A stretch of DNA of 25,281 nt from Pseudomonadota bacterium (GTDB lineage: Bacteria > Pseudomonadota > Alphaproteobacteria > Rhizobiales > Beijerinckiaceae). The translations under genes and the position numbers were made by a program. The notes beneath the pieces are model-generated. The model was not told where the DNA came from. It was given only the letters and a program-made list of their open reading frames with translations, and ran no database searches. Where the stretch lies: assembly GCA_028876585.1 (NCBI GenBank), contig JAGWRL010000052.1:1-25281 (forward strand), read 5' to 3'. Positions 16,533 to 24,215 of this stretch are shown one piece after another (the first letter of the stretch is position 1; each line of letters begins with the position of its first letter).

Positions 16533-17494
16533 GCCTCGATCAGATCATCGCGGCGTTTCTGACCGTGGTCAACATCACGACGCCGATCCTGTTCGCCGCC
16601 ACCGGCGAACTGGTGGCGGAGAAGAGCGGTGTGCTCAATCTCGGCGTCGAGGGCATGATGCTGTGCGGCGCGATCGCCGGCTTCGCCGTGACGTTCCTGT
16701 GCTCCGACCCGGAGCTGGCTGATACGTTGCCGTGGCTGGCGGCGGCGGGGCCATGGCTCGGCGTGGTCGCGGCGGCGCTCGCGGGCGCGCTGTCGTCGCT
16801 GCTGTTCGGCTTCATGGCGCTGACGCTGGGCGCCAATCAGGTGGCGAGCGGGCTGGCGCTGGTGATCTTCGGCACCGGCATTTCCTCGCTGATCGGCACG
16901 GCCTTCTTCGGCGTCGCGATCACGCCGTTCGATCAACTGTTCCCCGATTCGCTGGCGCAGGCGCCGATCGCCCGGGTCGTGTTCGGCTATTCTCCGCTGG
17001 TCTATTTCGGGCTGATCATGTTGGCGGCGGTGGGGTGGTTCCTCAACCGGACACGGGCCGGGCTGGTGCTGCGCGCGGTCGGCGAGAACGATCTCTCGGC
17101 CCATTCGATCGGCTATTCCGTGATTGGCGTGCGCTATCTCGCAGTGATGTTCGGCGGCGCGATGGCGGGGATTGGCGGCGCTTATTTCTCGATGGTGATC
17201 ACGCCGCTATGGGCGGAGCGGATGACGGCGGGGCGCGGCTGGATCGCGCTGGCGCTGGTGGTGTTCTCGGGCTGGCGGGCGGGGCGGCTGCTGGGCGGCG
17301 CTTATTTCTTTGGATTGTTCATGACGCTTGAACTTTATGCCAAGGCGTCGGGATTTTCCTTCCTTCCCAGCCAGTTCTGGGCTTCAATGCCGTATCTGAT
17401 GGCGGTGATCGTGCTGGCGGTGATGTCGGCGCGCGGGCGCGTTGGATCGGAAGCGCCGGCGTGTCTGGGCAAGCCGTTCATACCGGACGCTTGA
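16529..17494 (+). CDS. BMP-family ABC transporter permease, subunit 2 (NupQ-like)
   Basis: A 321-residue inner-membrane permease that pairs with the preceding one. The N-terminus (TPILFAATGELVAEKSGVLN) and LGVEGMMLCGAIAGF are hallmarks of this subunit. The coupling block RAGLVLRAVGENDLSAHSIG is intact, and the C-terminal helices end with FWASMPYLMAVIVLAVM. The start is fixed by the ATGA overlap with subunit 1; much longer in-frame upstream translation is only the shadow of that gene. The binding-protein gene follows after 25 bp. Confidence 0.94.
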   Translation: MSLDQIIAAFLTVVNITTPILFAATGELVAEKSGVLNLGVEGMMLCGAIAGFAVTFLCSDPELADTLPWLAAAGPWLGVVAAALAGALSSLLFGFMALTLGANQVASGLALVIFGTGISSLIGTAFFGVAITPFDQLFPDSLAQAPIARVVFGYSPLVYFGLIMLAAVGWFLNRTRAGLVLRAVGENDLSAHSIGYSVIGVRYLAVMFGGAMAGIGGAYFSMVITPLWAERMTAGRGWIALALVVFSGWRAGRLLGGAYFFGLFMTLELYAKASGFSFLPSQFWASMPYLMAVIVLAVMSARGRVGSEAPACLGKPFIPDA

Positions 17495-17519
17495 GAGTTC
17501 AATCGGAGGAGCGAAGCAA

Positions 17520-18599
17520 ATGACAACGTTCAATCGCCGCGGCCTGATCAAATCCGTGGGCGCGGCGGCGCTGGCGGCGCCGTTCATCAACCGGACCGCG
17601 CTCGGCGATACGCCGCTGAAGGTCGGCTACATCTATCTCGGGCCGATCGGCGATTACGGCTGGACCTGGGCGCACGAGAAGGGCCGCAAGGAGATGGTCG
17701 CCGCGCTCGGCGGCAAGGTGACGGCCGATTATGTCGAGAACGTCAACGAAGACCAGAGCGCGACGCCGGTCATCCGCGATCTCGCCAAATCCGGCCACAA
17801 GCTGATCTTCACCACCTCGTTCGGCTACATGGACCAGACGCTGGCGGTGGCGAAGGAATTTCCCGATGTGAAGTTCGAACATTGCACCGGCTTCAAGCAC
17901 GCCGACAACGTCGGCACCTACAACAACCGCTTCCATGAAGCGCGCGCCGTGATGGGCAAGATCTCCGGCATGATGTCGAAGACCGGCGTGATCGGCTATC
18001 TCGGCTCGTTCAAGGTGCCCGAAGTCGTGATGGGCGTGAATTCCTACGCGCTGGCCGCGCAATCGGCGAACCCCAACATCAAGGTCAAGCTGGTGATGAT
18101 CGATTCCTGGTTCGATCCGGCCAAGGAATCGGCCGCCGCGGAGACGCTCGCCAATCTCGGCTGCGATTTCATCACCACCCACACCGACAGCCCGGCGGCG
18201 TTGCAGGTGTGCGAGAAGAAGAAGATCTTCGGCTTCGGCCAGGGCGCCGACATGACGCGCTTCGCGCCGCACGCCTGCCTGACCTCGATCCTCGACATCT
18301 GGGGCCCCTATTACACCGCGCGCGCCAAGGCGATGCTCGACGGATCGTGGAAGAGCGACGACGCGTGGTGGGGCGTCAAGGACGGGGCGGTGAGGATCGC
18401 GCCGTTCAGCAAATCCGTGCCCGACAATGTGAAGGCCGAGGGCGACAAGATCATGAAGGGCTGGGCCGACGGCTCCTACGACGTGTTCACCGGCCCGATG
18501 GTCGACCAATCCGGCAAGGAGCGGCTCGCCAAGGGCGTGCGCATGGAAGACAAGGACCTCGCCGTGATCGACTGGTACGTGAAGGGCGTCGAGGGCTGA
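17520..18599 (+). CDS. BMP/PnrA-like ABC transporter substrate-binding protein
   Basis: A 359-residue periplasmic binding protein of the basic membrane protein (Med/PnrA) family. The start at 17520 is chosen for the CGGAGGAG site 9 bases upstream and because the signal begins there: NRRGLIKSVGAAALAAPF has a twin-arginine-like pair before a hydrophobic core, so Tat export is possible, Sec less so. Mature-domain features: VGYIYLGPIGDYGWTWAHEKG, the substrate-loop region (TTSFGYMDQTLAVAKEFPDV), HTDSPAALQVCEKK, and GFGQGADMTRFAPHACLTSI. Proteins of this family bind purine nucleosides or related bases in characterised cases. It is the last gene of the transporter operon. Confidence 0.93.
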   Translation: MTTFNRRGLIKSVGAAALAAPFINRTALGDTPLKVGYIYLGPIGDYGWTWAHEKGRKEMVAALGGKVTADYVENVNEDQSATPVIRDLAKSGHKLIFTTSFGYMDQTLAVAKEFPDVKFEHCTGFKHADNVGTYNNRFHEARAVMGKISGMMSKTGVIGYLGSFKVPEVVMGVNSYALAAQSANPNIKVKLVMIDSWFDPAKESAAAETLANLGCDFITTHTDSPAALQVCEKKKIFGFGQGADMTRFAPHACLTSILDIWGPYYTARAKAMLDGSWKSDDAWWGVKDGAVRIAPFSKSVPDNVKAEGDKIMKGWADGSYDVFTGPMVDQSGKERLAKGVRMEDKDLAVIDWYVKGVEG

Positions 18600-18702
18600 G
18601 AGGCGAGGGCGGGGAAGAGATGCACTATCGCCGTCGCCCTGATCTCGGCGGCGGCGAGTCTTGAGCGGACGGGCCGCAGAATTCCAACCGCTTGCGCGCA
18701 TG

Positions 18703-19092
18703 TTAGCCCAGCGACTGCGGCGGAAAAGGCGGCGACGCGGCGAGACCGAGGTCCGCGGCGACAGCGGCCAGCTTGCGGTCGTTGGTCCAGAGCCGCGCAT
18801 TGGCTGTCAGGCTCGCGGCTGTCAGCAAACAAACATCGACATAGCCGATTCCGCGCCCATACAGGGCGTGACGTTCGGTGAAGCGGGAAACTTCGTGATC
18901 GGTCGCAACCAGGGCTCGCGGCAGGGATTCGAGCGCCCTCAGCACGAGCTTGCGCTGCCGCAACTGCCCCAATGCAATCTCGCCGATGATATAGGGATGC
19001 GCGCAAACTGCGGTGACTTCGAGCAACCGCGCGAGCGCCGCGTCATGAGCGCGCAAGTGACCAACCCAAACGGACGTGTCGACCAGGATCAC
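18703..19092 (-). CDS. vapC: VapC-type PIN-domain ribonuclease toxin
   Basis: A 129-residue PIN-domain endoribonuclease. The acidic metal-binding set is complete: Asp5 (ILVDTSVWV), Glu38 (YIIGEIALGQL), Asp86 (GYVDVCLLTAA) and Asp105 (LWTNDRKL). VapC toxins cut initiator tRNA, rRNA or other tRNAs and block translation until VapB binds them. The start overlaps the antitoxin stop (ATGA), the normal vapBC arrangement. It is placed opposite in strand to the genes on both sides, between the transporter operon and the deaminase. Confidence 0.92.
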   Translation of the reverse strand: MILVDTSVWVGHLRAHDAALARLLEVTAVCAHPYIIGEIALGQLRQRKLVLRALESLPRALVATDHEVSRFTERHALYGRGIGYVDVCLLTAASLTANARLWTNDRKLAAVAADLGLAASPPFPPQSLG

Positions 19093-19286
19093 GCGCGATG
19101 CGGCCGCCGCCGGGGCGCCGTCGCGATATCGGGTTCGCTGCCGCCGAGCCGAGCCAGCCGGTGCGCGCTCTCCCGCTCGATCAGCGCTTTCAACGCTTCG
19201 CGGATCAGGCCCGCCTTTTCCTTCAAGCCGGTGAGTTCGCGGGCTTCAGCGAGCAGTTCATCGTCGAGCGCCAACGTCGTGCGCAT
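19089..19286 (-). CDS. vapB: VapB-type antitoxin
   Basis: A 65-residue antitoxin whose N-terminus MRTTLALDDELLAEARELTG then LKEKAGLIREALKALIERE has the strand-helix-helix shape of a ribbon-helix-helix DNA-binding domain. The tail LARLGGSEPD would wrap the toxin. It lies directly upstream of and overlaps vapC. By family precedent the VapBC complex represses its own promoter, which should be in the 171 bp between this gene and the divergent deaminase. In-frame translation can be followed much further upstream, but that is the antisense shadow of the deaminase gene. Confidence 0.9.
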   Translation of the reverse strand: MRTTLALDDELLAEARELTGLKEKAGLIREALKALIERESAHRLARLGGSEPDIATAPRRRPHRA

Positions 19287-19457
19287 CACAAGTCTCCGGT
19301 CGTCGGCACGAAAAGTAGCGCTGTTCGATGCCAAAATCAATGCCAGCGTTGGCTTACACGCAGACGCGCGAATGAACTTGCGGAGACGAGGCTTGCGGCG
19401 CGTCCAGCCTTCACTAATCTTCGCCAAAGCGCTTTTCGGCTTTGAGGTTCGTTTTCC

Positions 19458-20744
19458 ATGCTGTTCGATCTCCTCCTCCGCAACGCCACGTTGCCCGACG
19501 GCCGCAGCGGCGTCGACATCGCCGCGCGCGACGGCCGCATCGTCGCCGTCGCGCCGGGGATCGAGGCGCAAGCGCGCGAGACGATCGACGCGAAAGGCCG
19601 GCTGGTCAGCCCGCCGTTCGTCGATTGCCATTTCCATCTCGACGCGACGCTCTCGCTGGGGATTCCCCGCCTCAACATGTCGGGCACGCTGCTGGAGGGC
19701 ATCGCGCTGTGGGGCGAACTCAAACCGCTGCTGACGCAGGAGGCGGTGGCGCGGCGGGCGTTGCGATATTGCGATCTCGCGGTGTCGCGTGGCCTGCTCG
19801 CCGTGCGCACCCATGTCGATATCTGCGACGACCGGCTGCTGGCGGTCGAGGCGCTGCTGGCGGTGAAGAAGCAGGTCAAGCCCTATCTCGACCTGCAACT
19901 GGTCGCGTTCCCGCAGGACGGCTATCTGCGTTCGCCCAACGCGGCGGCCAACCTTGCGCGCGCGCTCGATCTCGGCGTTGACGTGGTCGGCGGCATTCCC
20001 CATTTCGAGCGCACGATGGCGGATGGCGCGACCTCCGTGCGGGCGTTGTGCGAGATCGCCGCTAAGCGCGGCCTGCCGGTCGACCTGCATTGCGACGAGA
20101 GCGACGACCCGCTGTCGCGCCATATCGAGACGCTGGCGGCGGAGGCGCATCGGCTCGGGCTGGGCGCCCGCGCGACCGCGAGCCACGCGACCTCGATGCA
20201 TTCGATGGACAATTACTACGTCTCGAAGCTGATTCCGCTGATCGCCGAATCCGGCGTCAATGTGATCGCCAATCCGCTGATCAACATCACGCTGCAAGGC
20301 CGCCACGACACTTATCCGCGCCGGCGTGGCATGACGCGAATCCCCGAACTGCGCGCGGCCGGCGTCAATGTCGCGCTCGGCCAGGATTGCGTGATGGACC
20401 CGTGGTACGGGCTTGGCGGCGCCGACATGCTCGATGTCGCGCATATGGCGGTGCACGCCGCGCCGATGACCAGCCGCGAGGCGATCGCCTGGAGCTTCGC
20501 CGCGGTCACCGAGACGGCGGCGCGGGTCATGGGGCTGGAGGATTATGGGCTGCATGTCGGCGCCCATGCCGATTTCGTGCTGTTGCAGGCGGCCGATCCG
20601 ATCGAGGCGGTGCGACTGCGCGCCGAGCGGCTGGCGGTGGTGCGGCGGGGCCAGGTGATCGCGCGCACGCCTGAGCGGCTGACGACGCTGGCGCTGGAGG
20701 GGCGGCCGGGCCTGCTCGACCCCGCCGATTACGCGCCGCGCTAA
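19458..20744 (+). CDS. Cytosine deaminase-like amidohydrolase (CodA family)
   Basis: A 428-residue amidohydrolase that aligns end to end, by eye, with E. coli CodA. Metal ligands: His58 and His60 (DCHFHLDAT), His211 (VDLHCDES) and Asp310 (LGQDCVMDPWY). Other active-site residues are Gln153 (FPQDG), Glu214, His243 (ASHATSMHS) and Trp316. The residue after the metal Asp is Cys311, where E. coli CodA has Asp314, known to affect base preference; the substrate may therefore differ from cytosine (isocytosine, isoguanine or a related ring are alternatives). The reaction would be hydrolytic removal of an exocyclic amino group, releasing ammonia. It lies next to vapBC and downstream of the nucleoside transporter, fitting a salvage role. 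Confidence 0.88.
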   Translation: MLFDLLLRNATLPDGRSGVDIAARDGRIVAVAPGIEAQARETIDAKGRLVSPPFVDCHFHLDATLSLGIPRLNMSGTLLEGIALWGELKPLLTQEAVARRALRYCDLAVSRGLLAVRTHVDICDDRLLAVEALLAVKKQVKPYLDLQLVAFPQDGYLRSPNAAANLARALDLGVDVVGGIPHFERTMADGATSVRALCEIAAKRGLPVDLHCDESDDPLSRHIETLAAEAHRLGLGARATASHATSMHSMDNYYVSKLIPLIAESGVNVIANPLINITLQGRHDTYPRRRGMTRIPELRAAGVNVALGQDCVMDPWYGLGGADMLDVAHMAVHAAPMTSREAIAWSFAAVTETAARVMGLEDYGLHVGAHADFVLLQAADPIEAVRLRAERLAVVRRGQVIARTPERLTTLALEGRPGLLDPADYAPR

Positions 20745-20800
20745 AGCCATTTCCGCCAGCGGCGCGGCGCCCTATGCTGGCGGCTCAGGAGGCGCGTCCC

Positions 20801-21796
20801 ATGGCCAGCAACAAGCAGATCGTTCTCGATTCCCGTCCGACCGAAAAGGTGTCGCCGACGCATTTCCGCGCCGTCGAGGCGCCGGTTCCGCACGCGGGCG
20901 AGGGCGAGATCGTCGTGCGCCAGCATTACCTGTCGCTCGACCCCTACATGCGCGGCCGGCTCAGCGACGCCAAGAGCTACGCCAAGCCGCAGGAGATCGG
21001 CGCGGTGATGGGCGGCGGCGCGGTCGGCGAGGTGGTGGAATCGAAGAACCCCAAGTTCAAGCCGGGCGATTTCGTGGTCGGCCCCGGCGGCTGGCAGCAG
21101 TTCGCCTTGAGCGACGGCGCCGGTTGGAACGTGGTCGACGCGCGGGTGATCCCGCTCCCCGCCTATCTCGGCGTGGTCGGCATGCCCGGCGTGACGGCGT
21201 GGTACGGCCTCAACCAGATCATCGCGCCGAAGCCCGGCGAGACGGTGCTGGTGTCGGCGGCGTCGGGCGCGGTCGGCGGCGTGGTGGGGCAACTCGCCAA
21301 GCTGAAGGGCGCGCGGGTGGTCGGCATCGCCGGCGGGCCGGAGAAATGCGGCTTTGTGCGCGATTCACTGGGGTTCGACGCCTGCGTCGACCATAAATCG
21401 CCGCGCTTCGCTGATGAGATGAAGGCGGCGCTGCCGAACGGCCTCGACGGGTTGTTCGAGAACGTCGGCGGCGAGCCGTTCCTGCAATCGCTGCGCCGGC
21501 TCAACGATTTCGCGCGCATCGCGATCTGCGGCCTGATCGCCTCCTACGAGGCCGCGCCGACGGCGCTGCCGGACATGCGGATATTCCTGGTTCGCCGCAT
21601 CAAGATCGAGGGCTTCATCGTCTCCGATCATCTCAACATCTGGCCGAAGGCGCTGGCGGAGATCGGCGGCCTGGTCGCGACCGGCAAGCTCAAATATCGC
21701 GAGATGGTGCGCGAGGGGCTGGACGCGGCGCCGCAGGCGCTGGTCGACCTGCTGCATGGCGGCAACTTCGGCAAGATGCTGGTGAAGCTGGTGTGA
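20801..21796 (+). CDS. NADP-dependent oxidoreductase, zinc-free MDR family (CurA/LTB4DH-like)
   Basis: A 331-residue medium-chain dehydrogenase/reductase. LSLDPYMRGRLSD (45-57) is the signature of the leukotriene B4 dehydrogenase/curcumin reductase branch. The nucleotide-binding motif is SAASGAVGGVVGQLAKLKGA (152-171), and no catalytic zinc cysteines are seen. Such enzymes reduce alpha,beta-unsaturated ketones and aldehydes with NADPH, often in detoxification. The start at 20801 is set by AGGAGG 8 bases upstream and the family N-terminus (NKQIVLDSRP). It follows the deaminase after 56 bp but is probably unrelated in function. Confidence 0.92.
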   Translation: MASNKQIVLDSRPTEKVSPTHFRAVEAPVPHAGEGEIVVRQHYLSLDPYMRGRLSDAKSYAKPQEIGAVMGGGAVGEVVESKNPKFKPGDFVVGPGGWQQFALSDGAGWNVVDARVIPLPAYLGVVGMPGVTAWYGLNQIIAPKPGETVLVSAASGAVGGVVGQLAKLKGARVVGIAGGPEKCGFVRDSLGFDACVDHKSPRFADEMKAALPNGLDGLFENVGGEPFLQSLRRLNDFARIAICGLIASYEAAPTALPDMRIFLVRRIKIEGFIVSDHLNIWPKALAEIGGLVATGKLKYREMVREGLDAAPQALVDLLHGGNFGKMLVKLV

Positions 21797-21865
21797 GCCC
21801 GGCGCGTGACTAGTTTGTGACAGGCCGCGTCGCTAGGGTCGCGCCGTTAGGGCGCGAGTTTAGCA

Positions 21866-22108
21866 ATGAGCATGGTTTTCAAGCATCCGCTGGCGCGCAA
21901 GGCGACGTTGACCACGGCGCATCTGCGCAAGGGCGTCGAGAAGAAGGTATTGCTGGTCGTCACCACGCTGGAGCTCGACCCGCAAGGCAAAGGCTACAGC
22001 GCCAAGAATGTCGAACGCCTGCACGACGCGGCCAGGGCGCATCTGGCGCAGGCGCCGGAGCTCGCCGGTTATGTCATCGTCGACCGGCCAAAGGATTGGG
22101 ACGCCTGA
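21866..22108 (+). CDS. Unrecognised 80-residue protein
   Basis: A small open frame with coding-like third-position GC bias. The product is basic at the start (FKHPLARKATLTTAHLRKGVEKK), then has a beta strand (VLLVVTTLEL), a helix rich in Ala/Leu/His (NVERLHDAARAHLAQAPEL) and a second strand (AGYVIVDRPKDWDA). This suggests a compact alpha/beta cytoplasmic protein. There is no signal peptide or membrane segment and no motif I can name. The Shine-Dalgarno is weak. It is followed by a GC-rich inverted repeat and converges on the HtrA-like gene. Confidence 0.55.
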   Translation: MSMVFKHPLARKATLTTAHLRKGVEKKVLLVVTTLELDPQGKGYSAKNVERLHDAARAHLAQAPELAGYVIVDRPKDWDA

Positions 22109-22126
22109 TCGCCGCCGCCGGCCGTC

Positions 22127-22149
22127 CCCTCCCCCCTCGCGGGGGAGGG
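22127..22149. repeat. GC-rich palindromic repeat between convergent genes
   Basis: A perfect 9-bp stem (CCCTCCCCC at 22127-22135, GGGGGAGGG at 22141-22149) with a 5-base loop, followed by TCAGGGTGGGG. The sequence resembles the short palindromic element that recurs many times in Hyphomicrobiales genomes. At this convergent site it could also help end transcription from both sides. Only one copy is in the window, so the repeat family is from memory. Confidence 0.5.
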
Positions 22150-22176
22150 TCAGGGTGGGGGGGCGCCGCGCACGGC

Positions 22177-23184
22177 TCAATTCATCCGCGGCTTGCGCAG
22201 GAAATCCGTTCGATCGCCCGACTTCACCCGCAGCCACAGGCTGCGCCGGTCGCGCACGACCTCGATCGGGATTTCCGTTCCCGCCGCGCCGCAGCCCCAG
22301 ATCTCGCGGTAGAAATCGGCCAGCGTTTCGATCGAGGCGTCGCGCACCGAGGCCACGATGTCGCCCGCGCGCAGACCCGCCTGCGCCGCCGGACCCGCCT
22401 CGGCCGCGTCCGCCACCACCACGCGCCCGCCGCTCTCGGTCGAATAGAGGCCGAGCCAGGGCCGCGGCGGCCTGTTGCGGCGGCCGAACCGCAGCAATTC
22501 ATCGAGGATCGGCGGCAACAGGTCGATCGGCACGCTCATGTTGACGTCCTGGCTGTGGCCGCGCCCGTCGCTCTGCTGCACATGCAGCGAGCCGACGCCG
22601 ATCAGCCGGCCGTCGGGACCGATCAACCCGGCGCCGCCCCAAAGCGGATGCGCCGGCGAGGTGAACAGCGCCTCGTTGAGGTGATATTCCCAATAGCCGG
22701 AGAATTCCTGCTTCGCGACCACGCGGGCCCGGCACGCGTGCCGCCGCGCGCCGCCGCCGCCGGCCATCACCACCGGCTCGCCGACGCCGACCGTCATCGA
22801 GGAGCCGAGCGGCATCGCCGGCAGGTCGAGCGTGCCCAGCGCCTGCACCAGCGCGAAGCCGCTCTCCTGATCAATCGCCACCGGATGCGCCGGGGTGGCG
22901 CGGCCGTGGTCGTCGATCAGGGTGACGTTTTCCGCCTCGGTGACGAGATAGCCGATGGTGAGCACGAGCCCGGTGCGGATGACGACGCCGCTGCCGGCCC
23001 GCTCCTGGCCGAGCGTGCTGGCGGTGAAGGCGTCGGCGGGGATTTCCGCCTCGATGTTGACCACCGAGCGCAGCGTCTGGTCGAGGTCGAATTCGACCTC
23101 CTCGGGCCGCGGCTGCTGCGCGTCCGGCACTTCCCACCGCGGCTTGTCGATCATTTTCGCGATCTCACGACGCTGTTGACTCAT
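22177..23184 (-). CDS. HtrA/Do-like protein with PDZ domain and no catalytic triad (pseudoprotease)
   Basis: A 335-residue trypsin-like fold plus PDZ domain. The protease region runs about 40-225 and the PDZ about 240-325 (GLRAGDIVASVRDASIETLA). Compared with HtrA/Deg motifs, LTNxHVV reads LTIGYLV (Tyr79 for His), the D-x-x-x-DLAVL segment reads DQESGFALV (Gly109 for Asp) and GNSGGPL reads PLWGGAG (Trp182 for Ser). All three catalytic residues are gone, yet the frame and the surrounding strands (SGVVI, DGRLIGVG, MSVPIDLL) are preserved, so this is a maintained non-enzymatic protein and not a decaying gene. No signal peptide or membrane segment is visible, suggesting a cytoplasmic place. The start at 23184 is chosen because upstream in-frame sequence runs into the divergent promoter region; Met11 is an alternative. 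Confidence 0.85.
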   Translation of the reverse strand: MSQQRREIAKMIDKPRWEVPDAQQPRPEEVEFDLDQTLRSVVNIEAEIPADAFTASTLGQERAGSGVVIRTGLVLTIGYLVTEAENVTLIDDHGRATPAHPVAIDQESGFALVQALGTLDLPAMPLGSSMTVGVGEPVVMAGGGGARRHACRARVVAKQEFSGYWEYHLNEALFTSPAHPLWGGAGLIGPDGRLIGVGSLHVQQSDGRGHSQDVNMSVPIDLLPPILDELLRFGRRNRPPRPWLGLYSTESGGRVVVADAAEAGPAAQAGLRAGDIVASVRDASIETLADFYREIWGCGAAGTEIPIEVVRDRRSLWLRVKSGDRTDFLRKPRMN

Positions 23185-23292
23185 TGCCGGTAGAGTAAAA
23201 AACCAGGGCGCGGTCAAGCCGGGCCGGATTTGCGTGACGTCAAGGCGAGGCGGGCGCGGCGGCTTAACGCTCGGGCCGGACAAGGCGATGGC

Positions 23293-23961
23293 ATGGTTTT
23301 GAACTCTCTCACCTTCGGCGGCGGCCTGATGCTGGGTCTGGCCAGCAGCCTGCATTGCGCCGGCATGTGCGGCGGCATCGCCACCAGCCTGATGTTCGGC
23401 TTCGGCCCGCAGCGGGCGCGCTCGCTATTCGCCGCGCAGGCGGGAAAGATCCTCGTCTACATCATGGCCGGGGCGGCGGCGGGCGCGGCGGGCAGCGTGT
23501 TTTACGGCGCCTTCCATCATCCCGCGGCGTTTCTGGCGATGCGGGCGGCCGCGGCGCTGTCGCTCGGCTGGATCGGGTTTTCGCTGCTGGGCCTCGCCCC
23601 GTCGCTGGCGGGGATCGACCGGCTGAGCGCGCCGGTCGCGCGCGCGGTGTCGCGGCTGCGCGCGCCGGGCACAGCGCTGGCGGCCGGGATGGTGTGGGGT
23701 TTTCTGCCCTGCGGGCTGGTCTATGGGGCGCTGTTCTACGCCGGGCTGTCGGGCGGGCCGCTCGACGGCGCGGCGGTGATGACCGGGTTCGGGCTCGGCA
23801 CCTTGCCCTCGGTGAGCGCGGTGGCGCTCGGCGCGGCGCGTTTCCGCGCGCTCGCCCATGCGCCGGGCGCGCGCGTGGCGGTCGGCCTCGGCCTGATGGG
23901 TCTGGCGGCGGCGAGCCTGGCCGCGCCGGCGGCGGTGGCGGGAATTTTCTGCCGGCCTTGA
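23293..23961 (+). CDS. Sulfite exporter TauE/SafE family membrane protein (COG2836 type)
   Basis: A 222-residue polytopic membrane protein with about six helices. Near the N-terminus SSLHCAGMCGG (19-28) holds His21, Cys22 and Cys26, and a second conserved block reads WGFLPCGLVYGALFYAGLSG. These metal-binding-like motifs mark the COG2836 branch, often found with copper handling and cytochrome-oxidase assembly (CcoS/CopZ neighbourhoods), rather than true sulfite export. The start at 23293 precedes the family N-terminus; earlier in-frame sequence is Arg-rich and unlike the family. It is divergent from the HtrA-like gene and ends 2 bp before the convergent tRNA gene. Confidence 0.87.
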   Translation: MVLNSLTFGGGLMLGLASSLHCAGMCGGIATSLMFGFGPQRARSLFAAQAGKILVYIMAGAAAGAAGSVFYGAFHHPAAFLAMRAAAALSLGWIGFSLLGLAPSLAGIDRLSAPVARAVSRLRAPGTALAAGMVWGFLPCGLVYGALFYAGLSGGPLDGAAVMTGFGLGTLPSVSAVALGAARFRALAHAPGARVAVGLGLMGLAAASLAAPAAVAGIFCRP

Positions 23962-23963
23962 GC

Positions 23964-24040
23964 TGGCGCGCCCGGAAGGGTTCGAACCTCCAACCCTCGG
24001 TTTCGAAGACCGATACTCTATCCAGTTGAGCTACGGGCGC
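23964..24040 (-). tRNA. tRNA-Arg (anticodon TCG), CCA encoded
   Basis: The full cloverleaf can be drawn. The acceptor stem pairs GCGCCCG with CGGGCGC. The D-arm starts GCTCAACTGGATAGAG. The anticodon stem pairs TCGGT with ACCGA around loop CTTCGAA (anticodon TCG, 24004-24006 on the complementary strand). The T-arm GGAGG-TTCGAAC-CCTTC includes one G-T pair. Discriminator G73 is followed by an encoded CCA (23966-23964). It decodes CGA codons (and, by wobble, other CGN). Confidence 0.95.
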
Positions 24041-24215
24041 TTAGCGGGGTTTCGCGCTTTCCCGGCCCCGTCAGGCCCGAGGCGCGAATCCCGCGTGGGG
24101 TGATTTCGCACAGGACGCGGACGATGGGAAGCCCGGCGCGCGGCCGCGGATTTAACCGAATTCCTGCACGGCCCGTTCATACATGCGCGCCATACATTCC
24201 CCATAACCAACCCAA

